34,686 bases of DNA from Clostridiales bacterium. Lineage in GTDB: Bacteria; Bacillota; Clostridia; Saccharofermentanales; Saccharofermentanaceae. Of the stretch, positions 1 to 8,266 are shown piece by piece; within the stretch, counting starts at the first letter, position 1, and every line of letters begins with the position of its first letter. The notes under the pieces were generated by a model. That model was not told the origin of the DNA. It searched no databases and saw nothing but the letters and a program-made list of their open reading frames with translations. Both the position numbers and the translations under genes were made by a program. The stretch is taken from contig JAFWQC010000057.1 in assembly GCA_017509245.1 (NCBI GenBank), forward strand, positions 1 through 34,686, in the 5' to 3' direction.

Positions 1-190
1 CAAAATCGCAAAAACTACATGATTTATGATATTTTTAGGCCTTCCTGTATCATAAAATGCGGGAAATCGAGGCATTTATGATATTTTTTCCCGCGTTCGT
101 ATCATAAAACGCGAATATTCGAGGCATTCGCGATATTTTAGGACCCCGTTCGTGTCATAAAAGTCCGATTATTTAGGAATTTGTGATACC
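1..190. repeat. Palindromic repeat array, left part (TATCAYAAA family)
   Basis: About four units repeat every 52-53 bp. A 10-mer half-site close to TATCATAAAA occurs at about 48, 100 and 153 (the one before would start just off the window), and its complement TTTATGATA or a variant lies about 26 bp after each, near 24, 75, 127 and 180. Half-sites therefore alternate in orientation about every 26 bp. Each TTTATGATA can pair with the following TATCATAAA across a T-rich loop, giving 34-36 nt hairpins separated by about 17 bp of variable sequence. The units are not identical. The array matches the one at the right edge of the window. No gene is visible here. Confidence 0.8.
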
Positions 191-247
191 CCCTCAAAAC
201 AGGCCGCCTTCCCGCCCGGTCCATTTTCGAGCGCGCGAAAAAGAGAT

Positions 248-352
248 GAGCCTTTCGGACCCACAGACCCACAGACCTTCAGACCCTCAGAATAACGACC
301 TTTCGGACCCACAGCCCTTCGGACCTTCAGCCCCGCAATCCCCGCAATCCCT
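248..352. repeat. Degenerate short tandem repeat overlapping a gene end
   Basis: A tract built from variants of an 8-10 bp word close to CTTCGGACC and GACCNACAG. The 16-mer CCTTTCGGACCCACAG occurs exactly twice, at 251-266 and 299-314, 48 bp apart. A 9-bp word (CGCAATCCC) is duplicated around 334-351. The tract contains the stop codon and last seven sense codons of the sucrose hydrolase-fructokinase gene, so its C-terminal Gly-Leu-Arg repeats are encoded by the repeat itself. Open frames across this tract look like products of the repeat, not genes. Confidence 0.75.
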
Positions 353-2705
353 TCATCTCTTCCAACGTCGGATAAGACGGGATGGCACCGGATCTCTGAA
401 CACTGATGGAGCAATAGCGGTTGGCAAAATCGAGGCACTCTTTGATAACGGGCAGCGGACAATTGCCGAGATCTTCGCGTCCGATGCCGCGTGATCTGAG
501 GCACCACAGGAACGAGCCGATAAAGGCGTCGCCTGCGCCCGTGGTGTCAGTTGCTTTGACTACAGGGACAGCCGAATCAACAGAACCGAGCAGACTAAAA
601 GCACTTGCGCCGTCTTTCCCTTTGGTAAGGATAACGAGCTTGACGTTGCCGGTGAACAGCAGCGGCACAGCCTCATCAGCCGAAGACGTGCCTGCGATGA
701 ACTCGAGTTCCTCATCAGAGATCTTGAGGATGTCGCAGTCAGGCAGGAACTCCCAAACGACTTTCTTAAGCGCAGACCTGTCGTCCCAGAGCATGAATCT
801 GAGGTTGGGATCAAAGCTGACGATTGCGCCCTGACGCCTTGCGATCGTGACCGCTGCACGGTGGGCGTCCTTCATCGGGAAATCTCCGAGCGATACGCTG
901 CAGAAATGAAGTGCGTAGCAGTCTTCAAACATTTCGCCGGTCACATTTTCGGGCGCGAAAAGCATATCGGCAGAAGGATTCCTGTAAAAAGAGAACACTC
1001 TGTTGCCGTCTTTTGAAAGACTTACAAATGCAAGTGCGGTGTTGGCCGCATCAGTATAGCTGATATAAGAAGTATCAACGCCTGCATCATTAAGAGTTCC
1101 GGTGATGACGCCTCCGAACGGATCATTGCCGAGCTGAGTGATCATGCGCGACTTGCCGCCGAGTTTGGAATAGGCGCCGCAAACGTTCGCGGGCGCGCCG
1201 CCTGCCGCAGGAGCGAAAGCACCTACTTCGCCGAACTCACAGCCGGTCTTGTCGGGAATAAAATCGATCAATGCTTCACCGATTGCTACAAGCGTATCGT
1301 TAAGTCTCAGAGCATAAACATCCGCTGATGCGCCCGTCACGCCCACCCTCACCCGCTTATATTCAGGATAGAATCTCGTGCTCATGACATAGCGGCCGTC
1401 ATTGACATAGATCTCCAGCGAGGAGGCATCAGCGATGATCCTTAGAGAAGTTAAGGATTCAAGCGCGATCCTGCGCTCTGTCCTTCCGCAGCCTTCGCCA
1501 TTGGTGAAGTGAAGACTTAAGACACCGTCTTCCCTGTTCCATGTGATCTCTGCACCTGAGACTGCAACCGACACATCGCCGGAACAGTCAGTGCAAGCCA
1601 GTTCAAACGGCAGTTTTTCCCATGTTTCGCCATTCACCTTTTTGCAGGAACGCTTTATTTTCTCCAGCTCTCGAAAAGGTTTCTGAATGAGTCTGCCGTC
1701 AGGATCAACCGACAATTCTCTCGGCAGTGTCAGGCAATGCTGCCAGCCGGCTTCAACAGTGGGATTGGTATATGAGTCATCTCCTATGCCCATCCATCCG
1801 ATAAGGAGCCTTCTTCCGTCGGGCGCCATGAAAGTCTGAGGCGCATAGAAATCAAATCCGTAATCGAACTCCACGAATTCAGCCGGATCACTCTTTGCGG
1901 GTTCACTCTTCACGGGTTCACTCTTCGCATTTTCACTCTCTGCGTTTTCACTCTTCAAGGGTTCACTCTTTGCATTTTCACTGCCTTCAAAAGTAAAATA
2001 TCCGCTCTGGAATATATTCTGGAATCTGAAGTCCCCCTGCTCTATGCCCTGCGGGCAGAACGCGAGGAATTTTCTTCCGGAGATCTCAAACACATCCGGG
2101 CACTCCCACATGTAACCCATATCGGGAGCAGAGAAGCAGCCTTTATATTCAAACGAATCAACATCAGCGCCTTCGTAGAAAAGGACGCATCCATTGCCGT
2201 CTTTGGTGCGGGCGCCGAGCACCATCTTGTAGATGCCGTTTTCAAAAGTGACCTTCGGATCTCTTACGTGGCAGGAACAGAAGCCGGGATAATCAGGATT
2301 CCTGAGGAGGACCTTTTTCGAGGACATCGAAGAACCGTCGGGAGACGAGACGTATATCACATTCGCACCGCGCCCTTCAAGAACGTAATCATGATCACCC
2401 TCCTCCATTACGTTTCCCGTGTAGAAGAATTCGATGTGGTCATCAAATGTCACGGCAGAGCCTGAGAACACGCCGTCGCGGTCTTCAGGGATGTCGGGTT
2501 CGAGAACAATGCCTTTGTATTTCCACGAGAGAAGATCCGGGCTCACGAAATGACCCCAGCGCCTGGTGTTTTCGCCGTGCGGGGTGCCGGGTGAATACTG
2601 GAAATAAACGTGATAGAAGCCGTCAAAAAAGCAGAGACCGTTCGGGTCATTCATCCAGCCCTCAGGAGGTTCGATATGAAGATTCTGTCTCCACTTGCCT
2701 TTCAT
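327..2705 (-). CDS. Sucrose(-6-phosphate) hydrolase GH32 fused to PfkB fructokinase
   Basis: Two enzymes in one chain of about 792 residues. Residues 1-465 are a GH32 beta-fructofuranosidase with all three acidic motifs: WMNDPNG (nucleophile D20), RDP (D149) and ECPD (acid/base E201). Residues 469-792 are a PfkB sugar kinase with the GGAPAN substrate motif and DTTGAGDAF near the end (catalytic D726). The likely pathway is sucrose or sucrose-6-phosphate cleavage followed by fructose phosphorylation in the cytoplasm, since there is no signal peptide. Residues 242-276 are seven tandem pentapeptides of type S-E-N/P-A-K, inserted between the ECPD region and the conserved DYGFDFYAPQTF. The start is uncertain: ATG at 2705 is chosen over GTG at 2714, and neither has a clear ribosome binding site. 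The gene lies 21 bp after rodA, so it may be cotranscribed. No sugar transporter is adjacent. Confidence 0.9.
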   Translation of the reverse strand: MKGKWRQNLHIEPPEGWMNDPNGLCFFDGFYHVYFQYSPGTPHGENTRRWGHFVSPDLLSWKYKGIVLEPDIPEDRDGVFSGSAVTFDDHIEFFYTGNVMEEGDHDYVLEGRGANVIYVSSPDGSSMSSKKVLLRNPDYPGFCSCHVRDPKVTFENGIYKMVLGARTKDGNGCVLFYEGADVDSFEYKGCFSAPDMGYMWECPDVFEISGRKFLAFCPQGIEQGDFRFQNIFQSGYFTFEGSENAKSEPLKSENAESENAKSEPVKSEPAKSDPAEFVEFDYGFDFYAPQTFMAPDGRRLLIGWMGIGDDSYTNPTVEAGWQHCLTLPRELSVDPDGRLIQKPFRELEKIKRSCKKVNGETWEKLPFELACTDCSGDVSVAVSGAEITWNREDGVLSLHFTNGEGCGRTERRIALESLTSLRIIADASSLEIYVNDGRYVMSTRFYPEYKRVRVGVTGASADVYALRLNDTLVAIGEALIDFIPDKTGCEFGEVGAFAPAAGGAPANVCGAYSKLGGKSRMITQLGNDPFGGVITGTLNDAGVDTSYISYTDAANTALAFVSLSKDGNRVFSFYRNPSADMLFAPENVTGEMFEDCYALHFCSVSLGDFPMKDAHRAAVTIARRQGAIVSFDPNLRFMLWDDRSALKKVVWEFLPDCDILKISDEELEFIAGTSSADEAVPLLFTGNVKLVILTKGKDGASAFSLLGSVDSAVPVVKATDTTGAGDAFIGSFLWCLRSRGIGREDLGNCPLPVIKECLDFANRYCSISVQRSGAIPSYPTLEEMKGLRGLRG
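1887..1991 (-). repeat. 15-bp in-frame tandem repeat (seven units) in GH32 domain
   Basis: Seven consecutive 15-bp units, plus-strand consensus TTCACTCTTYGCRKK, start at 1887, 1902, 1917, 1932, 1947, 1962 and 1977. Each encodes a pentapeptide S-E/D-N/P-A/L/V-K/E on the minus strand. The unit length is a multiple of three, so copy-number change would lengthen or shorten a charged loop without breaking the frame. Confidence 0.9.
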
Positions 2706-2726
2706 ATGACGCACTAATATGACGGA

Positions 2727-3851
2727 CTAAGTCTTACGGGACATCGAGATATTCAGGATGACGCCGAACGCGAGATAGTTGATCAGCATCGCCGTACCGC
2801 CGAGACTGATGAACGGCAGCGGGATTCCCGTGATGGGGAGAAGGCCTACGGCCATGCCCATATTTTCGATATAGTGGAATGCGAAATAACTGGTAAGGCC
2901 GGTCAGCATGTAGGAAGCTGATTTGGAAGTGACCTTGGCCGCAACGTATAGGCACCGGCACAGGAAGAAGAACGAGAGGATTATTACAGCCGTCGTTCCG
3001 ATGAAGCCCATGTGTTCCGATATCGCAGCGAAAATAAAGTCACTCTCCTTAACCGGCACCGTCGTAAGGATTCCCGTGTGGTTGCCCGTAAGACCGCCTG
3101 AGGCGATGGCGTGCTGGGACTGAAGGAGGTTATACTCGGATCTGGGGTCCGAACCCTGGAATACGAGCGACAAGATCCTGTTCTTCTGATAAGGCTCAAG
3201 ATAGAACGTCCATACGAGAGGGACTATCACAACGACGAAGGTCGAGAATGCCAGAAGGAAGTATCTGTACCTTACGCCCCACGTAAACAGCATGCAGATA
3301 AACGTGAATACGATGACCATCGCGGTACCGAAGTCGGGCTGCATGAGGATTAAGAGCATCGGAGGCGCGTAGACAGCCGCCATGATGCCGAAGCCTTTAA
3401 GGAGCTTTACCTCTTTCTTGTGCATCATCTCGAAAATATCGGCCGCCACCATGATGAGTCCGATCTTTGCAAGCTCGGAGGGCTGGAAGTTGCCGATGAC
3501 AGGAAGCTTGAGCCAGGAGTCTGCGCCCCATGTGCCCGCAAGCGAATAACCGTCGATAGGGACCAGTATCAGGAGAAACATCGATACTGCATAGATAAGT
3601 CTGCCGATGATCTTAAGGAAATGCTCGTCGAGCAAGCTTATGATCAGCGCGCAGATGACGCCGCCGACCGTGGCGACTATCTGTCTGTAGTAGTTGCCGG
3701 GGTAAGCCGCATAACCTTTGGACAGAACTTTTTGAAGGACATAAAGGCCGATTATCGTCATTGCCAGAACCGGCACGACAAGATAATAGTCGACGGTCTT
3801 AAGACCGTCTTTCCCGCGAAGTCTTACAACGCCGGAACCAGCCTTATCCAT
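2727..3851 (-). CDS. rodA: RodA, SEDS peptidoglycan glycosyltransferase of elongation
   Basis: A polytopic membrane protein of 374 residues in the SEDS family (RodA/FtsW/SpoVE), which polymerises lipid II with a partner class B PBP. Signatures in order: QPSELAKI, QPDFGTAMV, ESDFIFAAISEHMGFIG and, near the C-terminus, NMGMAVGLLPITGIPLPF followed by SLGG. The last resembles RodA, and the size fits. The start ATG overlaps the lgt stop by one base (TAATG), so translation is probably coupled. Placement with lgt suggests an envelope biogenesis unit. FtsW is the alternative, but the C-terminal motif and lack of division genes favour RodA. Confidence 0.92.
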   Translation of the reverse strand: MDKAGSGVVRLRGKDGLKTVDYYLVVPVLAMTIIGLYVLQKVLSKGYAAYPGNYYRQIVATVGGVICALIISLLDEHFLKIIGRLIYAVSMFLLILVPIDGYSLAGTWGADSWLKLPVIGNFQPSELAKIGLIMVAADIFEMMHKKEVKLLKGFGIMAAVYAPPMLLILMQPDFGTAMVIVFTFICMLFTWGVRYRYFLLAFSTFVVVIVPLVWTFYLEPYQKNRILSLVFQGSDPRSEYNLLQSQHAIASGGLTGNHTGILTTVPVKESDFIFAAISEHMGFIGTTAVIILSFFFLCRCLYVAAKVTSKSASYMLTGLTSYFAFHYIENMGMAVGLLPITGIPLPFISLGGTAMLINYLAFGVILNISMSRKT

Positions 3852-4744
3852 TATTTCTTCTTACCTTCTCCTGCAGCAGCGCTCTCGTAGAGTTTAGCCG
3901 GGAATCCCTTCTTCTCGATCTTCTTCGCTCTTGCATACGCGATGTAAAGAAGTGCAGCAACCACGAATACAAGTGAGAGAAGCTGGGAGATCCTTATGCT
4001 TGTGTTTCCGATATAAAGGGAGTCAGTCCTCATGCCTTCGATGAAGAATCTTGCAGTTCCGTAGAGCGCGAAATAAGCGCAAGATGTCTCGAAAGGCACC
4101 TTGGAATGCTTTCTTACGTAAAGAAGAATGAAGAAAATTGCGAGATCCGCAAGTGATTCATAAAGGAATGTCGGGTGAACCGGCATCGTGGATACAAGGT
4201 TCGGGCAGGCATACTCAAGGTAACCCTCGATGGTGGAGCTTGTCATGCCCCAGGGAAGGTTCGTTGTCGTACCGAAGCATTCCTGGTTGAAGAAATTGCC
4301 CCATCTGCCGATTGCCTGTCCCAAAGGAAGGTAAACGACGCAATAGTCGGCAAGTTCCCTGAACGGGATCTTCCTTAAGTAACACATTATGTAGCAGCCG
4401 ATAAATACCAGGATAACGCCTCCGTATATTGCAAGGCCGCCGTTCCTTAAGCTGAATATCTCTTTTAAGTTCGTGCTGTAATAATCCCAGTTGCAGGCAA
4501 CGAAATAAGCTCTCGCACCGATTATCGCGCAGGGGATTATTACGAGGATCGTGTCATATATAAGACCTTCAGGGAAGTTCAGGCTCTTAGCCTGCTTTAA
4601 TGCGAGCACTACGCTCAGGATAAGAGCGAGCGCGATCAGAAGACCGTACCAGTATACTTCGAGCGAGCCTATCCTGAAGGCAACAGGGCTGACATTGAAC
4701 TCAAGGCCAAGCCCCGGAAATCTGACTACAACAAAATTACTCAT
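3851..4744 (-). CDS. lgt: Prolipoprotein diacylglyceryl transferase Lgt
   Basis: An integral membrane enzyme that moves diacylglycerol from phosphatidylglycerol to the lipobox cysteine of prolipoproteins. The 297 residues carry the family signature GRWGNFFNQECFG and the downstream HPTFLYE motif, with hydrophobic segments throughout and a basic C-terminal tail (EGKKK). The ribosome binding site is purine-rich (AAGGAT-AAGGAT-AAGGA directly before ATG). A 116-bp gap separates it from ribF upstream. No clear terminator is seen in that gap, so lgt may be read from the ribF operon or from a weak AT-rich promoter around 4790-4830. The BMP-type lipoprotein in this window would be a substrate. Confidence 0.95.
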   Translation of the reverse strand: MSNFVVVRFPGLGLEFNVSPVAFRIGSLEVYWYGLLIALALILSVVLALKQAKSLNFPEGLIYDTILVIIPCAIIGARAYFVACNWDYYSTNLKEIFSLRNGGLAIYGGVILVFIGCYIMCYLRKIPFRELADYCVVYLPLGQAIGRWGNFFNQECFGTTTNLPWGMTSSTIEGYLEYACPNLVSTMPVHPTFLYESLADLAIFFILLYVRKHSKVPFETSCAYFALYGTARFFIEGMRTDSLYIGNTSIRISQLLSLVFVVAALLYIAYARAKKIEKKGFPAKLYESAAAGEGKKK

Positions 4745-4860
4745 GTTCCTTATCCTTATCCTTCCCGCCCCTCTATGGGGTCAGATAAATCTTAGATATA
4801 TTACCACAAAATAAAGTATATGACTTTTTAAGGGTGCTTTTCGCGGTGTAAATGCGGTTT

Positions 4861-5799
4861 TTACATCAGGCCCCGTTCTTTAAGGTAGTCCGATGCCTGC
4901 TTCTTGTTGAGCTCCACGGCACGGATCAGGTCATCTTTGGATGTCATCTTGGATTCCGGTCTTAAGAAATGGAGCAGATCGACTGTCACCTTCGCGCCGT
5001 ACACGTCTTCGTCGAACTCGAAAATAAAAGTCTCGACGACATCGTTGACCGCATCTTCAACTGTAGGCCTCCTGCCGACATTCGTCACGCCGTAAAGGAC
5101 CCTCTGTCCCAAATGCACGCGCGACACATAAACGCCTCTTCTGACAACGAATTTATCTTCGGAAACATTTATGTTGACCGTGGGGAAACCCATGAGCCTT
5201 CCGAGCTTTTTGCCGTGAACACAATAGCCTGAATAGGAATAATCCCTGCCTCCGCAAAGATCTCTTGCCAGATCCGCATTGCCGTCCGTCAATGCTTCGC
5301 GGAGCCATGTCGTCGACACTTTGCGTTCCGTGCCTTCAAGCAGGCGGTCCTTAACGACTATCACGCGGATGCCGTTTGCTCCGGCAAATTCCCTGATCAT
5401 GGCAACATCGCCCCTGCCGCTCTTACCGAACCTGTAATCCTCGCCCATGACAAGGGTATCGGCAATGCAGCGGTTCAGGATAATGTCATTCAGGTACGCC
5501 TCAGGCTCAATGTCTTTTACCGTGTTAAAGTCCAGCACCAGCAGTTCGTCTGCGCCTGTATCACCCACGAGCTTTAACCGCTCCTCCGGAGTGTAAAGAT
5601 ATCTGTCATCGGATTTATAGAGATTATTGAACGTCTGGACCGTGGACGTGAGCCCGTCTCTTTCCGCGGCTGCAACCGCCTTCTCGATTATGTCCAGATG
5701 GCCTCTGTGAATGCCGTCAAAAAGGCCGAGCGCCATGACCCTGCCCTTTGTGCCGAGAGGGAGATCATTAAGAGTATAAGATGTGCATACTTTAATCAT
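4861..5799 (-). CDS. ribF: Bifunctional riboflavin kinase / FAD synthetase RibF
   Basis: Makes FMN from riboflavin and then FAD. The N-terminal nucleotidyltransferase domain shows GLFDGIHRGH at residues 25-34. The C-terminal flavokinase domain shows GFPTVNI at 204-210 and GVTNVGRRPTVE after it. The 312-residue length is normal for the family. It overlaps truB by 8 bp and is the last gene of the conserved rimP-to-ribF cluster. The flavins it makes are cofactors for the FprA flavodiiron protein encoded elsewhere in the window. Confidence 0.95.
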   Translation of the reverse strand: MIKVCTSYTLNDLPLGTKGRVMALGLFDGIHRGHLDIIEKAVAAAERDGLTSTVQTFNNLYKSDDRYLYTPEERLKLVGDTGADELLVLDFNTVKDIEPEAYLNDIILNRCIADTLVMGEDYRFGKSGRGDVAMIREFAGANGIRVIVVKDRLLEGTERKVSTTWLREALTDGNADLARDLCGGRDYSYSGYCVHGKKLGRLMGFPTVNINVSEDKFVVRRGVYVSRVHLGQRVLYGVTNVGRRPTVEDAVNDVVETFIFEFDEDVYGAKVTVDLLHFLRPESKMTSKDDLIRAVELNKKQASDYLKERGLM

Positions 5800-6733
5800 G
5801 TGCGTAGAGCCTCTCGATCCTCATCACAAGTTCACCGTTTTCGAGGGCCGGGAAAACAACAGCGATAAGCTGTCCTTCACTAGTTGCCCTGTAATAGATG
5901 CGCTCATCACCGTCAGGCTTGACGTCCGGGGGGAAAGCGATCTTTCTTCCGAACTTTATGTCCTTGGTCTGCTTTGCGTTGAGCTTTATCTCAGGAAGAA
6001 AACTGATCGTTTCGGAGACATCCCTGACAAATGAGAAATCGCCTTCAGAAGCCATCTTTTCGAGCTCGCCGGGAGTATAAGCATCCTTAACGTTAAACTG
6101 TCCGTTGACGGTCCTTCTGAGGGACCACGCATAAGCGCCGTAACCCGTGATATCACCCAGGTCAGAGCAGATCGTCCTGATATATGTTCCTTTGGAGCAC
6201 AGGCAGTCGAAGTCGACCGCAAAGCCCTTATCCAGAACATTTATGTCTGTAATTTCAAGAGAATGGATCGTAACCGGCACGGGCTTCAGATCGGGTGTCT
6301 CGCCTTTTCTTGCAAGTTCATAGGCTTTTTTGCCGTCGATCTTCTTTGCGGAATATGCCGGAGGAAGCTGTTCTTTCGTTGCCTGAACTCTCGAAAATGC
6401 TGACTTCACGGCATCATAACCACTCTCAGCAAGCGCAGCCATTTCAGCTTCAGACGGATAATTGCAGGATATTATCTCTCCCGTCTTGTCCATCGTATCT
6501 GTCCTTGCACCGAAAACACATCTGCAGGAATAGCCCTTGTCAAAGCCTTCGCAGAATCTCAGGAACTTTAACCCCCTGCCCACAAACACAGGCAAAAGGC
6601 CCGTCGCAAAAGGATCGAGAGTTCCAAGGTGCCCTACTTTGCGCGTGCCTAACAGCTTGCCGGCAAAGCGGTCAGTCTTAAAGGAAGTCCATCCTTCAGG
6701 TTTGTCTACAAGGATGAATCCGTCCTGAATCAT
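5792..6733 (-). CDS. truB: tRNA pseudouridine-55 synthase TruB
   Basis: Isomerises U55 in the T-loop of tRNAs. Family motifs are present: GHLGTLDPFATGLL at 34-47 with catalytic D40, RTDTMDKTG, SAKKIDGKKAYELARKG and SKGTYIRTICSDLG. It has 313 residues with a C-terminal extension of PUA type. It overlaps nrnA by 4 bp (ATGA) and ribF by 8 bp, a translationally coupled arrangement that is typical of this operon in Bacillota. Confidence 0.95.
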   Translation of the reverse strand: MIQDGFILVDKPEGWTSFKTDRFAGKLLGTRKVGHLGTLDPFATGLLPVFVGRGLKFLRFCEGFDKGYSCRCVFGARTDTMDKTGEIISCNYPSEAEMAALAESGYDAVKSAFSRVQATKEQLPPAYSAKKIDGKKAYELARKGETPDLKPVPVTIHSLEITDINVLDKGFAVDFDCLCSKGTYIRTICSDLGDITGYGAYAWSLRRTVNGQFNVKDAYTPGELEKMASEGDFSFVRDVSETISFLPEIKLNAKQTKDIKFGRKIAFPPDVKPDGDERIYYRATSEGQLIAVVFPALENGELVMRIERLYAHD

Positions 6734-7797
6734 AAGGTTTCCTGAACCTTCTTAATTACTTCTCCGGCAAGATCGCCGATACTTATGTCTTTTACGGTAA
6801 AGCCGGCTGCTCTTACATGTCCGCCGCCGCCGAAGTTTTTCGCGAATTCGGAACAGTCGAAGTATTCCTGTGATCTGACGTTGCCTCTGATCTCACCGTT
6901 TTCGAGCTCCCGTAAAACTACTGCAAGCTCGACGCCGTCGATATCACGCATCGCGGATACCACATCATCAACACCGTCAGGACCTGCCCCGAAGAGCTTG
7001 AACTGTTCATAAGGAACGACCGTAAGCGCGAACTTGTCATTGCAGTAGAATCTGACTTCGGCTCTCGCCCATGCCGACAGCATGAACTGCTCTTTTGACT
7101 TGCGGTCGAAAAGGTTATAGCAGACATCGGAGATGTTGCCTCCGAGCTCCACCAGAAGTCCTGCAGTCTCAAGAGTCTCAGGACGTGTATTCGAGAAAGT
7201 GAATCTTCCTGTATCAGTTACTATGCCCGCAAGAACAGCTTTTGCGGCATTGCGGGAAAGGAGTTCATCGACTGCCTTTCCGGTGAGCCCTGCCATCTGC
7301 TGAGCCACATAGAAGACCATCTCGGATGCTGAAGAAGCATCGGGATCGACCCAGCGGTTATCGGATCTCTCGGATACCGAAGCGTGGTGATCGATTATTA
7401 TTTTCTCTTCAATGGAATCGAAGATCTCACCGCAGGAACCCATCCTTGACGAGTCGGAAATGTCGCAGCTTATTGCAGCTCCGGGCTTCTTGCCTGCAAG
7501 TGTTCCCGAGATGGTGAATTCCTCGGCAAGGTGCGTTGCGGAACCGGGGCGGAAGAACATCTCATCCACACCCAGGAACTTCATATTCTCGGGAAGCAGT
7601 TCAGGAATTGCCACATAGGAATCAACACCAAGTGCTCTTACTATGCTGCAGATCCCGCACGCTGATCCGATACAGTCTCCGTCGACGCTCCTGTGAAGGA
7701 AAACGAGGATGACCTCATCGTTTTTCTTCGCTTTATCTATAACGCTTAAGATGTTTTCCGCGCTTCTTGCGCTGCCTTCCTTATAGCGTTCTCTCAT
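6730..7797 (-). CDS. nrnA: DHH-family oligoribonuclease / pAp phosphatase NrnA
   Basis: A DHH/DHHA1 phosphoesterase that degrades short RNA oligomers and dephosphorylates pAp. Metal-binding motifs: HRSVDGD at 35-41, the CDISDSSRMG segment at about 111-120, and IDHHAS at 135-140. The DHHA1 domain ends with GGGGHVRAAGF. The 355-residue length is slightly above the usual 310-340. It sits between rbfA and truB, its normal place in Bacillota. A GGAGAA ribosome binding site precedes ATG by about 8 bases, and 54 bp separate it from rbfA. Confidence 0.93.
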   Translation of the reverse strand: MRERYKEGSARSAENILSVIDKAKKNDEVILVFLHRSVDGDCIGSACGICSIVRALGVDSYVAIPELLPENMKFLGVDEMFFRPGSATHLAEEFTISGTLAGKKPGAAISCDISDSSRMGSCGEIFDSIEEKIIIDHHASVSERSDNRWVDPDASSASEMVFYVAQQMAGLTGKAVDELLSRNAAKAVLAGIVTDTGRFTFSNTRPETLETAGLLVELGGNISDVCYNLFDRKSKEQFMLSAWARAEVRFYCNDKFALTVVPYEQFKLFGAGPDGVDDVVSAMRDIDGVELAVVLRELENGEIRGNVRSQEYFDCSEFAKNFGGGGHVRAAGFTVKDISIGDLAGEVIKKVQETL

Positions 7798-7851
7798 ATA
7801 GTGATTCTCCGATCTGTAAGGCTCCCGGAAAAAGGTAATGGCAAAGAAGCA

Positions 7852-8265
7852 TTACGCTTCTTCACCACCATCTTCCTTGTTGCCTTCTCTTTCTTCTCTG
7901 GCAAGCCTTCTTGCCTCATCTTCCTTGATCGTCTTATCGATCAAGGCCTCCATCCTTAACGCATCGTTAAGAGAATTATCTAGCTTGAAGCTTAATTCCG
8001 GAGCAACTCTTAAATTGATCTCCTGCACGGTCTCGTAGCGGATGAATCCCTTCGCGTGCTCTATGGCTTCCATTGCTGCTTTCTGTGTCTTCTCATCGCC
8101 GTAGACAGAGATGAAAACCGTCGCGTGAGATAAGTCCTTACTCATCTTTACTGCCGTTACCGACGTCATGAAAGGAACTCTCGGATCCCTTAACTTTGTC
8201 GCGATAACGGACTGGATGATCTTCTGGATCTCATCCCCGACTATCTCAGGTCTTCTGCTTTTCAT
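7852..8265 (-). CDS. rbfA: Ribosome-binding factor A (RbfA)
   Basis: A 30S maturation factor, about 137 residues from the ATG at 8265 (MKSRRPEIVGDEIQ). An upstream start at 8310 would add 15 residues overlapping infB and lacks family support, whereas the ATG at 8265 has an AGAGGGA ribosome binding site and lies one base after the infB stop. The body contains LRDPRVPFMTSVTAVKMSKDL, the conserved KH-type RbfA core. The C-terminus is an acidic/charged tail (EEREGNKEDGGEEA). Confidence 0.93.
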   Translation of the reverse strand: MKSRRPEIVGDEIQKIIQSVIATKLRDPRVPFMTSVTAVKMSKDLSHATVFISVYGDEKTQKAAMEAIEHAKGFIRYETVQEINLRVAPELSFKLDNSLNDALRMEALIDKTIKEDEARRLAREEREGNKEDGGEEA

Positions 8266-8266
8266 A

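Noticed and set aside
183..494. Plus-strand open frame with Ser-Asp-Pro-Gln repeats at the left edge.
   Set aside because: It is a translation of the degenerate tandem repeat and overlaps the end of the fructokinase gene.
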